Assembly: GCF_947253395.1 (NCBI RefSeq)
Contig: NZ_CAMXYY010000010.1
Location: forward strand, 1-29,840
DNA: 29,840 bases
Reading direction: 5' to 3'
DNA from: an uncultured Olegusella sp.
GTDB taxonomy: Bacteria; Actinomycetota; Coriobacteriia; Coriobacteriales; Atopobiaceae
Shown piece by piece: positions 16,837 through 23,487 of this stretch; position 1 is the stretch's first letter, and the number at the start of each line of letters is the position of its first letter. The translations under genes were made by a program, and so were the position numbers. The notes under the pieces are model-generated. The model saw only the letters and a list, made by a program, of their open reading frames with translations. It was not told the DNA's origin and ran no database searches.

Positions 16837-17628
16837 TTAGATAAGACCCCATTCGGCAAATCTCTCAAATCCACCAGCTCCGATGATGTAATCGCGGGCG
16901 ATCTCGACTACTTCTGCATATGGCGTGTTGCCGATTTTTGTATCTCCGATTGAGCATGCAACCTCGAGAGGAAGATGCAGCTCTTGTGCCATGACGTGCG
17001 CCCAAATATTGACGCTCACATCCGCTTTGGATAGGTCTTTGCCGTGAAGGCCACCACCTGTAACTGCGTCGCCCATGTCGCTTCCGAGCTTGCGATTAGT
17101 GGCTCCTGCATCGACGTTGAGGCCGCCTTTCCATTTTCCGAGAGGGTTAATCTTTGAAGGCTTATCAGTAGCCCGTAGGCAATCTTTAATCCCGTCCTCA
17201 GTCGCGCAGCTTTGACAAATCGTAATGTCTCCTCCGTGGATTACACATTTCCCGTCCGTCGGGTAACGCGAGTAGATCCTTCTGGCGATACTTGAGAGCC
17301 GACGCTGCTCTGCTGTAATCGGCATGCCACAGAATATGCCGTTATCGCCGCAGCGCATCTGCTCGCGCTGATTTGCTGCAAGAATGCTGTTCTGTGGGCG
17401 CTCTACGTAGCTTACTTGCGTCTCGCCTGCGATTCTGTGGACAATCTCTAAGACGTATCCTTTCAGCGACACCGACGTCTCGCAAATAACGAGCGTGCGA
17501 CCGTGCCCCGTAAGTACTTCACAAGCGATGCGCGGATTCTTGCTTTCAGAATATGCTGCGTCAACCATTGCGCCTGCTATTCTATCTGCGATTTTGTCGG
17601 GGTGCGATGGATTTACCTTTTCAAACAT
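16837..17628 (-). CDS. Shortened S-adenosylmethionine synthetase (MetK-like)
   Basis: A 263-residue homologue of MetK, which makes SAM from methionine and ATP. Cellular MetK is about 385-400 residues. Recognisable blocks: SHPDKIADRIAGAMVDA (HPDK at 9-12, equivalent to the catalytic His/Asp/Lys), CGDNGIFCGMPIT at 93-105 and NRK at 178-180. GGGLHGKDLSKADVS follows at 191-205, with the Lys/Lys/Asp (197, 201, 203) that contact phosphate and metal. The middle and the C-terminal tail are cut short. The active-site set looks kept, so activity is plausible. The start overlaps the methyltransferase stop (TAATG), so SAM producer and SAM user are translated together. Confidence 0.85.
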   Translation of the reverse strand: MFEKVNPSHPDKIADRIAGAMVDAAYSESKNPRIACEVLTGHGRTLVICETSVSLKGYVLEIVHRIAGETQVSYVERPQNSILAANQREQMRCGDNGIFCGMPITAEQRRLSSIARRIYSRYPTDGKCVIHGGDITICQSCATEDGIKDCLRATDKPSKINPLGKWKGGLNVDAGATNRKLGSDMGDAVTGGGLHGKDLSKADVSVNIWAHVMAQELHLPLEVACSIGDTKIGNTPYAEVVEIARDYIIGAGGFERFAEWGLI

Positions 17629-18710
17629 TAATCAATCCTAACTGCCTGCTTGCCTGTAAATTCTTCCCAGCGCTGGATAATGACGTCGCAATAGTGAGGA
17701 TCTAACTCCATCGTTAGGCACCTGCGATTAGTCTGCTCGCACGCTATAAGCGTTGAGCCAGAGCCTCCGAATGTGTCTAAGATTGTCCAGCCTGGCTTCG
17801 AGGAGTTGCGAATTTGGTAAGCCATAAGGCGAATTGGCTTCATGGTGGGGTGCAGCCCGCTCCTCATGGGCTTTTTCTCGTGAATTACAGTTGATGGAAT
17901 CTCCCGCTCGAGCATCCCACGAATGAACTCTTTTAGCTCGGTCTTGCTCATTTTTTCGATATCGGCAGCTGTGTTGTCTTCATAGACAGTTCCTTCTGAC
18001 CTGCTGCTAGTAAAGTAATGCGCCGCTCCATCTTTCCAGCCGTAAAGACATGGCTCATGCTTCCATTGGTAATCTTGCCGCCCGAGAGTAAACACATCCT
18101 TAGCCCAGATAAGAACTTGCCTGATTGTCATCCCTGCGGCGCTTGCTGCGTCGAGGAAGTTTTTAGCCTGCGTGCTCGCGTGCCAAATGTAGAAGGCGGC
18201 TCCAAGCTTTGTCTGACTTAATGCGCAGGTAAATGCATCCTTAAGAAAAGCAACGAACGCATCATCGCTACTAAAACTGTCATTTTGAATGGTAAGTTTG
18301 TCATCTGTCTTACCCTCATAATCAATGTTATAAGGCGGATCTGTAAGCCACACATCAGCTAACTCGCCATCAATTAGGCGCTTAACATCATCACTACTTG
18401 TCGCATCTCCACAGAGGAGCCTGTGCTCTCCTAATGCCCATAGTTCCCCAGCTTTTACTCTTGGTTCTGGCTCCTCTGGGATGGGAACCTCTGCGATCTC
18501 ACTATCGTCAGCCCCATCGTAGAAGTCTGACTCCTCAAACCCGAGCTGCTCTAGCCCATCAAAACCCATTTCCAAAAGCTCACTAAGCTCGATCGCTAGT
18601 TGCTCCTCATCCCACGTAGCGGCCTCAGCAACGCGGTTGTCCGCAAGCCTGAACGCCTTTATCTGCTCTGGGGTAAGGTCACTTGCAACAATGCAGGGAA
18701 CAGCAGTCAT
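17628..18710 (-). CDS. DNA methyltransferase body (beta-class, ParB-fused type)
   Basis: A 360-residue open frame holding the catalytic part of a ParB-domain adenine/cytosine-N4 DNA methyltransferase. Motif IV DPPY lies at about 124-127 (LTDPPYNIDYEGK). The target-recognition stretch is in the middle, and motif I FGGSGST at about 314-320 comes last, which is beta-class order. The first 60 residues (VPCIVASDLTPEQIKAFRLADNRVAE) are the second half of a ParB-like domain. The ATG used here (18708-18710) has no ribosome binding site. In the full gene translation would start at 18901 and shift frame at the G run (18758-18764). Confidence 0.85.
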   Translation of the reverse strand: MTAVPCIVASDLTPEQIKAFRLADNRVAEAATWDEEQLAIELSELLEMGFDGLEQLGFEESDFYDGADDSEIAEVPIPEEPEPRVKAGELWALGEHRLLCGDATSSDDVKRLIDGELADVWLTDPPYNIDYEGKTDDKLTIQNDSFSSDDAFVAFLKDAFTCALSQTKLGAAFYIWHASTQAKNFLDAASAAGMTIRQVLIWAKDVFTLGRQDYQWKHEPCLYGWKDGAAHYFTSSRSEGTVYEDNTAADIEKMSKTELKEFIRGMLEREIPSTVIHEKKPMRSGLHPTMKPIRLMAYQIRNSSKPGWTILDTFGGSGSTLIACEQTNRRCLTMELDPHYCDVIIQRWEEFTGKQAVRID

Positions 18711-18754
18711 ACCGAGTTGATGAGCTGCTTTATAGCGCGTATGCCCAGTTACGA

Positions 18755-18901
18755 TTACCCCCCCTCGTCAATTACGAGCGGAACCTTAAAACCAAATTCT
18801 TCTATGCTGGCAGCTACTTGCTCTACGGCTTTACCGTCGTTATTGCGAGGGTTGTTTGCGTATGGCGTTAGCTCATCTAGCTTTTTGTAAATAATTTCCA
18901 C
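18755..18901 (-). pseudogene. N-terminal half of the ParB-methyltransferase, out of frame
   Basis: A 48-codon frame that starts at GTG 18899-18901, two bases after the stop of the preceding gene and about ten bases from AAGGAAGG. It encodes the start of a ParB-like domain: KKLDELTPYANNPRNNDGKA and FGFKVPLVIDEGG. It ends in TAA directly after a run of seven G. A single added G, or a -1 ribosomal shift on the run, joins it to the methyltransferase body to give a 424-residue protein reading VIDEGGVIVTGHTRYKAA. It could be a true break, a phase-variable gene or a programmed frameshift. Confidence 0.75.
18758..18764 (-). other. G7 slippery run at the methyltransferase frame break
   Basis: Seven consecutive G on the minus strand (C on the plus strand). 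In the zero frame it reads GAG GGG GGG TAA, so the run forms the pattern G-GGG-GGG expected for a -1 slip, which would enter the downstream frame at GTA. The same run is suitable for polymerase slippage. Confidence 0.7.
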
Positions 18902-18903
18902 GG

Positions 18904-19317
18904 TTATTTGCCCTTCCTTTTTTTGCGAAAACAGCGTCTTTGCCTAATCCTCTGCTGTTGCTTGCGTAGGCTGTCCGCGTTTGATTCTTCCCACTCATGC
19001 TCATCTGCGGCGCATTGAGAGCACAGCCCCCGTCGTTTTGCGTAGTTGTCGCCAATCGCGACGGGGTGCTCACCACATTTCTGGCAAAGTGGAACCGTGT
19101 ATGGGTTATAGCGTCCAACACGGTTGCGCATTGAGCGGATGGCTGTAGGAGAGTGCCGCGGGATTATCTCATGCAGTTCTTGCGCAGTCCATTCTGGGTG
19201 TTTCCAGAGCGCATCTAGCTCTGTTGAGTACCACTGTGCGTAGCGTTTTATCTTCGCTGAAAAACTTGATGCACTTGATGCATTTGCACCAAGTGGGGAG
19301 CTATTCTTTTGCGTCAT
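18904..19317 (-). CDS. HTH plus zinc-ribbon protein, likely DNA-binding
   Basis: A 137-residue protein. Residues about 35-70 look like a SANT/Myb- or HTH-type helix set (WKHPEWTAQELHEIIPRHS and TAIRSMRNRVGRY). Residues about 78-102 hold two cysteine pairs, CQKC and CSQC, giving a zinc ribbon. The C-terminus is strongly basic (KQQQRIRQRRCFRKKRKGK). The start overlaps the previous gene by 17 bases and the stop lies two bases before the methyltransferase GTG. It is probably a DNA-binding accessory or regulator. I cannot name the family with confidence. Confidence 0.72.
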   Translation of the reverse strand: MTQKNSSPLGANASSASSFSAKIKRYAQWYSTELDALWKHPEWTAQELHEIIPRHSPTAIRSMRNRVGRYNPYTVPLCQKCGEHPVAIGDNYAKRRGLCSQCAADEHEWEESNADSLRKQQQRIRQRRCFRKKRKGK

Positions 19318-19537
19318 TACCTACACCGTAAATCTCCGCGAGCTTCTCCGCGTCGTACACATCAGGCTCGCATTTGAGGCATTCGCCTAGACCATGGAAG
19401 CCTCCTACGGACTCTAAGAAGTTTCGGGCGTTGTTCTTGGCGGTATCGTCTTTGGTCTTGAAGAAGCCTTCGTCATAGATGCTCACCACTGCACAGAGAA
19501 AACCCTGATTAAAAGTTTTTAATTCTTGGTCAGTCAT
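19301..19537 (-). CDS. Small acidic protein of unknown function
   Basis: A 78-residue protein, MTDQELKTFNQGFLCAVVSIYDEG onward, with two Cys close together in GECLKCEPD and an acidic end. A GTGAGGAG site lies upstream of the ATG. It sits between the DnaC-like gene and the HTH/zinc-ribbon gene, so it belongs to the replication/early-middle block. I do not recognise it. Confidence 0.65.
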   Translation of the reverse strand: MTDQELKTFNQGFLCAVVSIYDEGFFKTKDDTAKNNARNFLESVGGFHGLGECLKCEPDVYDAEKLAEIYGVGNDAKE

Positions 19538-19560
19538 TTTTGCTCCTCACATAAGCTGCC

Positions 19561-20325
19561 CTAGCGATTGGCTACAAGCCTTCTGTCGGCTCCTGTCATG
19601 TGGATGACCTCACACGAGCCTACAAGGCGCGAAACTATTGCGTCAGCGCCTTCTGTGTCGCCTCTACTGCTGAGAGCTTTTGCCATGTCACTAGGACTCT
19701 CCTGTGAGGTGACGATGGTAGGAAGCCCGTAGGCTGAACGGGCATTGATGACCTCAAACAGCTGTGTAATGGCAAGCTCGGTCGGAAGTGCTCGACCCAA
19801 ATCATCAAGCACAAGAAGCGGTATCAGCGCGTAATGCCCCGCAACTGCGCTTTCTCTGCCTTCGCCGATTGCTGCTCTCAGCTCACGGAGCATGCCTGGG
19901 GCTGTCGCAAATGCGGCTTTCCCTGCGCCAGATGAGATCCAAGAGGCAAGCACAGAGCAGGCTTTGAATGTCTTGCCAACGCCTGCTGCGCCCCAGAGCC
20001 AAAGCCCGCGCCCAGCTTGCAAAGCATCGAGATAGCAGCTCACAAACGGCACGTTGCAGTAGGAACTTGGCACACCAAGACGAGCCATGCGCACCTCAAA
20101 CGGCACTTCTGCGGGCTTTAGCTGAGCTGCTTCGGCATCGGTGATTTCCTGCGTGCTCACGCTTTTACCCTGATGAGTGGCGATATACGCGTCAATGCCT
20201 GCTTCATCGATGGGGAAAAACCTGCTTCCTATCAAAACGCAGCTGCCATCTGGTGAGAGATTCCATTGGAGTTTTTTAGCGCTTGAGCTGGCAATTCTCG
20301 CAAGTGCCGCTGCGATTGTGCTCAT
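19561..20325 (-). CDS. DnaC-like helicase loader (AAA+ ATPase)
   Basis: A 254-residue ATPase of the DnaC/IstB type, expected to load the host replicative helicase at the phage origin. The Walker A motif GAAGVGKT is at about 112-119, and Walker B LLVLDDLG is at about 170-177. A sensor-1-like region (PTIVTSQES) and an arginine-containing end (DAIVSRLVGSCEVIHM) follow. The ATG overlaps the end of the initiator gene (ATGA), giving the usual initiator-loader pair. Confidence 0.9.
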   Translation of the reverse strand: MSTIAAALARIASSSAKKLQWNLSPDGSCVLIGSRFFPIDEAGIDAYIATHQGKSVSTQEITDAEAAQLKPAEVPFEVRMARLGVPSSYCNVPFVSCYLDALQAGRGLWLWGAAGVGKTFKACSVLASWISSGAGKAAFATAPGMLRELRAAIGEGRESAVAGHYALIPLLVLDDLGRALPTELAITQLFEVINARSAYGLPTIVTSQESPSDMAKALSSRGDTEGADAIVSRLVGSCEVIHMTGADRRLVANR

Positions 20326-20996
20326 GACGTCGCCTCCTCCGAATAGGCTGCATATTTGCCGCCTAGACTGGATGCTGTGTCACGCGCCTTCACCTGTGGT
20401 TCTCCTCGGTTTCTAGCGCGAGAATTCCACCCTGAGCAGGCAATTTTCCAGTCAGAAAGCGCCTGTCCATTGGCTTTTTTCCAGCCCTGACTGGCGTAGT
20501 AGGAAACGAACGTTTCGGGGTCAACGTGGGTGAAGTTGTGCTCTGCGACGTAGGCAGCAACCTCTTCAACGGTTGGTGGATTCTCTTTTTTCTTTCTTTT
20601 TATTTCTTTCTTTTTACTCTTATTATTCTCATACTCATACTCTATCTCAGGATGCTGCTCATGCATGTTGCTTGTGCATTCTGCTTGTGCATCTTGCTCA
20701 TGCATGTTGCTTGTGCATTCTGCTTGTGCATCAGCTGGCTTATTAACAGGCTGTTTATCTGTATCTTCACGCTTGGAGTAGCGAGCATTTGCCATGTTTT
20801 GTGCACGCTCGCGAGCACGCTTACTCATATCAATACGGTTCTTACATGCAATAAATGTCGGCAACCATGGGCATTTACCTGTAGGCTCCTCACCTGTGAA
20901 CCCATAGTGCAGAAGAGCAAGTAAGAACTCGCTCCCCTGCTTCTTGGTCATCATGGCAGCCGCTTCATACATATCATCTTGAATTAAGACTGGCAT
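20322..20996 (-). CDS. Replication initiator, DnaD-like/DUF6291 type
   Basis: A 224-residue protein. Residues 1-60 (MTKKQGSEFLLALLHYGFTGEEP) match the N-terminal domain of phage replication proteins with a DUF6291-like layout. Residues about 80-150 are low-complexity, containing a 13-residue segment present twice in tandem (DAQAECTSNMHEQ) and a Lys-rich stretch. Residues about 150-200 (FVSYYASQGWKKANGQALSDWKIACSGW) form the recognisable end domain of such initiators. It precedes the helicase loader. The DNA for the low-complexity linker holds the candidate origin. Confidence 0.85.
   Translation of the reverse strand: MPVLIQDDMYEAAAMMTKKQGSEFLLALLHYGFTGEEPTGKCPWLPTFIACKNRIDMSKRARERAQNMANARYSKREDTDKQPVNKPADAQAECTSNMHEQDAQAECTSNMHEQHPEIEYEYENNKSKKKEIKRKKKENPPTVEEVAAYVAEHNFTHVDPETFVSYYASQGWKKANGQALSDWKIACSGWNSRARNRGEPQVKARDTASSLGGKYAAYSEEATS
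20581..20650. other. AT-rich tract, candidate DNA-unwinding element
   Basis: A strongly T-rich stretch on the plus strand, encoding the Lys-rich linker of the initiator on the minus strand. It adjoins the iteron array on its left side. Together they match the plan of an initiator-gene origin: iterons next to easily melted DNA. Confidence 0.55.
20656..20733 (+). repeat. Six 13-bp iterons, likely phage replication origin
   Basis: Six head-to-tail copies of a 13-bp word, TGCTYRTGCAT plus two variable bases, start at 20656, 20669, 20682, 20695, 20708 and 20721. They group as two 39-bp blocks. The period of 13 is not a multiple of three, and only the 39-bp block keeps frame. The word carries the palindromic core TGCAT/ATGCA. 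Their place within the initiator gene is as in lambda, where the origin lies in gene O. Confidence 0.75.
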
Positions 20997-21010
20997 AACG
21001 ATGTCCTCTT

Positions 21011-21463
21011 TTACTCTGCTACGGGCGTGTTCTCATGGGCTTTGTGCTCAAGAAATGCTTGAACTTCATGCCATATATCGAAAAATTCTTTGCGCGTAAG
21101 TCCGTAATCATCGCAATAAGCATCGATATAGCAATCCGCATGTCCTAAAACCTTGCTGATAAGTTGCGCTACCGCGTCAAGATTTGGCACCCCATCGAGT
21201 ACAACAACATCAGATGTAATAGACACTACTTGAGTGCCTGGTAGCTCATAAATGGTGCAGTTTTGCGCTTCCATCGCCTTGTTTTCTTGCTCTTCAAACG
21301 GCAATTCATCCTGAATGGGCTCGATGCTCAGTTCAACAGGCATGCTCAGTAGCTGCAAGCGCGATAGCTCTCCTGCGTCTTTTGCGGTTGGTGTGACTTC
21401 AAATTGCAGCTTTCCTACACCACCGCTGCACTCAAATTTCTTGTAAGCTGATTTAATTTTCAT
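21011..21463 (-). CDS. Early protein of unknown function
   Basis: A 150-residue protein starting MKIKSAYKKFECSGGVG. I chose this ATG because it overlaps the previous gene by 11 bases and has AAAGGA upstream. A longer reading would mostly shadow that gene. The sequence has an N-terminal beta region (VGKLQFEVTPTAKDAGEL), a middle segment TIYELPGTQVVSITSDVVVLDGV and a helical end (RKEFFDIWHEVQAFLEHKAHEN). I cannot assign a function. Confidence 0.7.
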   Translation of the reverse strand: MKIKSAYKKFECSGGVGKLQFEVTPTAKDAGELSRLQLLSMPVELSIEPIQDELPFEEQENKAMEAQNCTIYELPGTQVVSITSDVVVLDGVPNLDAVAQLISKVLGHADCYIDAYCDDYGLTRKEFFDIWHEVQAFLEHKAHENTPVAE

Positions 21464-21665
21464 GGTGGTAATCCTTTTTCTCGCCAAAAAGTGTTTGCTG
21501 CATCGGTTCTGTGCGCGTATTCCAACGCTCAATTGCAAGTTCTTTGGTTATAGCGGATGGCCCTACAGCTGCGCATGAGCACGATACGAACCACCCCCAG
21601 CGACCAGAGCTTTTTACGCGCTGTGTGGTGCCACCGCAAAAGGGGCAGGGCTTAAGGCTAGTCAT
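21453..21665 (-). CDS. Lar-like restriction alleviation / zinc-finger protein
   Basis: A 70-residue protein starting MTSLKPCPFCGGTTQRV, with a second Cys pair in WFVSCSCAAVG and the closing ITKELAIERWNTR. This is the plan of the Lar restriction-alleviation family, common in phage early regions: CPFCG, then CxC, then a helix ending in WN(T/R)R. The start overlaps the upstream gene by eight bases. In known cases Lar modulates type I restriction. Here that is by family resemblance only. Confidence 0.75.
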   Translation of the reverse strand: MTSLKPCPFCGGTTQRVKSSGRWGWFVSCSCAAVGPSAITKELAIERWNTRTEPMQQTLFGEKKDYHHEN

Positions 21666-21960
21666 TGCAGCTCACCACCCTAGCTCCGCAATTGGGGCAA
21701 TATTTCATCTCGAGTGGGTTGGTGCCGTGTGGGATGGCCTTGCTGCAGGCTGAGCACTTGATGTTCTCCATACTGATATCAAGGTCTAGCTCGCACACGG
21801 GGTCGATAAGGTCTGCAAGATGGTTTGTAAGAAGCACGGAATTGTCGCCGTTCCAGTCGTGAAATACAGCCCACGGTGCAATCCATTCGACATTCTCGCC
21901 CGCGTAATCTCTCAGCTTTCTTGCCATCTCTTTACGCTCTACATCTGTAGGCTTACTCAT
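21658..21960 (-). CDS. Zinc-ribbon protein, second copy of a tandem pair
   Basis: A 100-residue protein. The N-terminal half is RKEMARKLRDYAGENVEWIAPWAVFHDWNG and then LADLIDPVCE. The C-terminal half is a zinc ribbon, CSAC then CPNCGARVV. It is a clear paralogue of the upstream gene at 21953-22270, with matching words in the same order. The ATG overlaps that gene by eight bases (ATGAGTAA). The family is common as an unnamed phage early protein. I infer metal binding and perhaps a nucleic-acid role. Confidence 0.75.
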   Translation of the reverse strand: MSKPTDVERKEMARKLRDYAGENVEWIAPWAVFHDWNGDNSVLLTNHLADLIDPVCELDLDISMENIKCSACSKAIPHGTNPLEMKYCPNCGARVVSCND

Positions 21961-22270
21961 CTGCGTTCACCACCCTCGCGCCACAGTACGGGCAGTATGT
22001 TGGCATCATGTCGTTGTAGATTGGTGAGCCACACTCTGAACAAAGCCATGTGTTAAGGTTGTCCGCTACCTTTTTGGGAACTTTCCCAGCAGGCTCAATC
22101 TCACATGTTGGGTCGATAAGATCTGCAAGGCGGTTATTGAGGGCGATATTGTCATGCTCTTGTGCATCGTTAAATGCCGCCCAAGGGATAATCCACTCGG
22201 CACCATCATCCGCGTTGTCTCTCAGTCTGCGTGCTACTGCTATGCGCTCTGCTGATATTGAATTACTCAT
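21953..22270 (-). CDS. Zinc-ribbon protein, first copy of a tandem pair
   Basis: A 105-residue protein starting MSNSISAERIAVARRLRDN. This ATG is chosen because it overlaps the upstream gene by eight bases. A longer reading would lack a binding site. Shared words with its paralogue at 21658-21960: EWIIPWAAFND (vs EWIAPWAVFHD), LADLIDPTCE (vs LADLIDPVCE), and CSECG followed by YCPYCGARVV (vs YCPNCGARVV). Even the junction ATGAGTAA is reproduced. The pair looks like an old tandem duplication. Confidence 0.75.
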   Translation of the reverse strand: MSNSISAERIAVARRLRDNADDGAEWIIPWAAFNDAQEHDNIALNNRLADLIDPTCEIEPAGKVPKKVADNLNTWLCSECGSPIYNDMMPTYCPYCGARVVNADE

Positions 22271-22472
22271 CCGTCTCACCTGCCTTGCGCAAATACAGAT
22301 AGTCACGCATAAGACCGTATGATGCCGAAAAGCTCGCATGTTCAGGGTCTAGCAGCAGCCATGCCGCACCGTCTATGTCATCATCAAACCCTGCGCCCCA
22401 TCCGTGTTTGCGCTCATATCTCCACAGCAGTTTTGCCAAAATACGCTGCCAAAAAGTCAAATATGGAATCAT
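22263..22472 (-). CDS. Small protein of unknown function
   Basis: A 69-residue protein starting MIPYLTFWQRILAKLLWRYERK. A strong AAAGGAGG site lies about four bases before the ATG, and the start overlaps the methyltransferase stop. The first 20 residues are amphipathic/aromatic and basic. The remainder is acidic (GFDDDIDGAAWLLLDPEHAS) with DYLYLRKAGETDE at the end. Not recognised. Confidence 0.65.
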   Translation of the reverse strand: MIPYLTFWQRILAKLLWRYERKHGWGAGFDDDIDGAAWLLLDPEHASFSASYGLMRDYLYLRKAGETDE

Positions 22473-22939
22473 CCGTCCTCCTTTACAAATACAATCCAAT
22501 ACGTTTTGCTCGCCTTTGGTCTGCGGTTGCCATACAGAGGATCTGCGGGGAACGTCCTGCGTACCTCCGAGAGAGGGAGCTGGACGTCGCTCCACTTGAA
22601 CACGAGGGTTCCTAGTGGCGCCAGCACCCGCCAGCACTCGGCGAATCCCCGCGTGAGGTAAGGCTCCCAGTCATGTGGCAACAGCCCGTACTTCTCCGCT
22701 TGCCAGCCTTTGCCCCTCAGCAGGTGGGGCGGGTCGAACACCACGTGAGCAAAGCTCTCACTAGGAAACGGCAGGTCGGTGAAGTCCGCGACCACTTGTG
22801 GCTTGCAGCGGAACTTCCTCCCGTCGCAGAGCGTGTCCACACGCGGATGCGCGTCAACCGTGAGCACGTGGCCACGGGCGAAGTAGAAGCTCTCACCTCC
22901 GCAGCAGGCGTCTAGAACGGGTAGAAGGGCGGCGCTCAC
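22469..22939 (-). CDS. Class I SAM-dependent methyltransferase, small phage type
   Basis: A 156-residue enzyme-like protein. Motif I is DACCGGESFYF at about 10-20. The acidic loop DAHPRVDTL follows, and the catalytic-site word FDPPH lies near 68-72. These are the features of a short phage methyltransferase family that many annotate simply as class I SAM-dependent. It lacks a target-recognition domain, so it may modify protein, nucleotide or DNA. The start is GTG, overlapping the upstream stop (GTGA), with AGGTGAG before it. The gene looks richer in G and C than its neighbours, which would fit recent transfer. Confidence 0.78.
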   Translation of the reverse strand: MSAALLPVLDACCGGESFYFARGHVLTVDAHPRVDTLCDGRKFRCKPQVVADFTDLPFPSESFAHVVFDPPHLLRGKGWQAEKYGLLPHDWEPYLTRGFAECWRVLAPLGTLVFKWSDVQLPLSEVRRTFPADPLYGNRRPKASKTYWIVFVKEDG

Positions 22940-23487
22940 TTGCTCTCACCTGCCAATTTGCGGCAGCGAGCGATGAGCTCATCTTTTGAGCAGCCATGTT
23001 TGAGCATTAGCTCTTCGCCGTCTTCGGCGATAAAATCCATGCCCGTCATAAAGGCATCTTGGATAATGCGCTCCCAGCTGTCAGGCTTTATCTTCGTAAA
23101 ATCTTGCGAGCGATAAGGCTTTGCACAGTCTTTCCCCTTACCAAATTTTGAGAGGAATAGGTTTAGCTTTCCTGTAGAAATGCCCTGCACATAGTAGATT
23201 GTGCCTTCTTTGTCATAGACCGTATTGCCGATATGGATCTGCTCACCGTCTTTGCTGGTTGGCAGCTCCGCGTACCTGCCGCCTAGTGTCTCATGTTTAT
23301 CGACATAGTGCTCATCAATGCTATCGGCGATGACTTCAAGAATGGCGCTTGTCAAACGGTCGTATCCGCTGTCTAATCTGACTTCTGCCCCTATATCTTC
23401 CATGATGGAGATAAGACTATATGTCGGCTCATTGTCATACATATTCGCGCATCTGCGTAATTGCTCAGGTGTGATTTTTGGTGTCAT
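22936..23487 (-). CDS. Phage early protein of unknown function
   Basis: A 183-residue protein starting MTPKITPEQLRRCANMYDNEP. It has a helical N-terminal part, a middle strand-rich segment (IGNTVYDKEGTIYYVQGIS) and a C-terminal helical part that includes ELMLKHGCSKDELIARCRKLAG. GAGGAG precedes the ATG, and the start overlaps the previous stop (ATGA). Proteins of this general make-up occur in phage early regions without a named function. Confidence 0.7.
   Translation of the reverse strand: MTPKITPEQLRRCANMYDNEPTYSLISIMEDIGAEVRLDSGYDRLTSAILEVIADSIDEHYVDKHETLGGRYAELPTSKDGEQIHIGNTVYDKEGTIYYVQGISTGKLNLFLSKFGKGKDCAKPYRSQDFTKIKPDSWERIIQDAFMTGMDFIAEDGEELMLKHGCSKDELIARCRKLAGESK

Noticed and set aside
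20656..20733. A CRISPR array
   Set aside because: The repeats are contiguous, only 13 bp long and without spacers, inside a coding gene.
21464..21538. Extended N-terminus of the gene at 21011-21463
   Set aside because: The extra residues overlap the Lar-like gene in another frame. The ATG at 21463 is the coupled start with a binding site.
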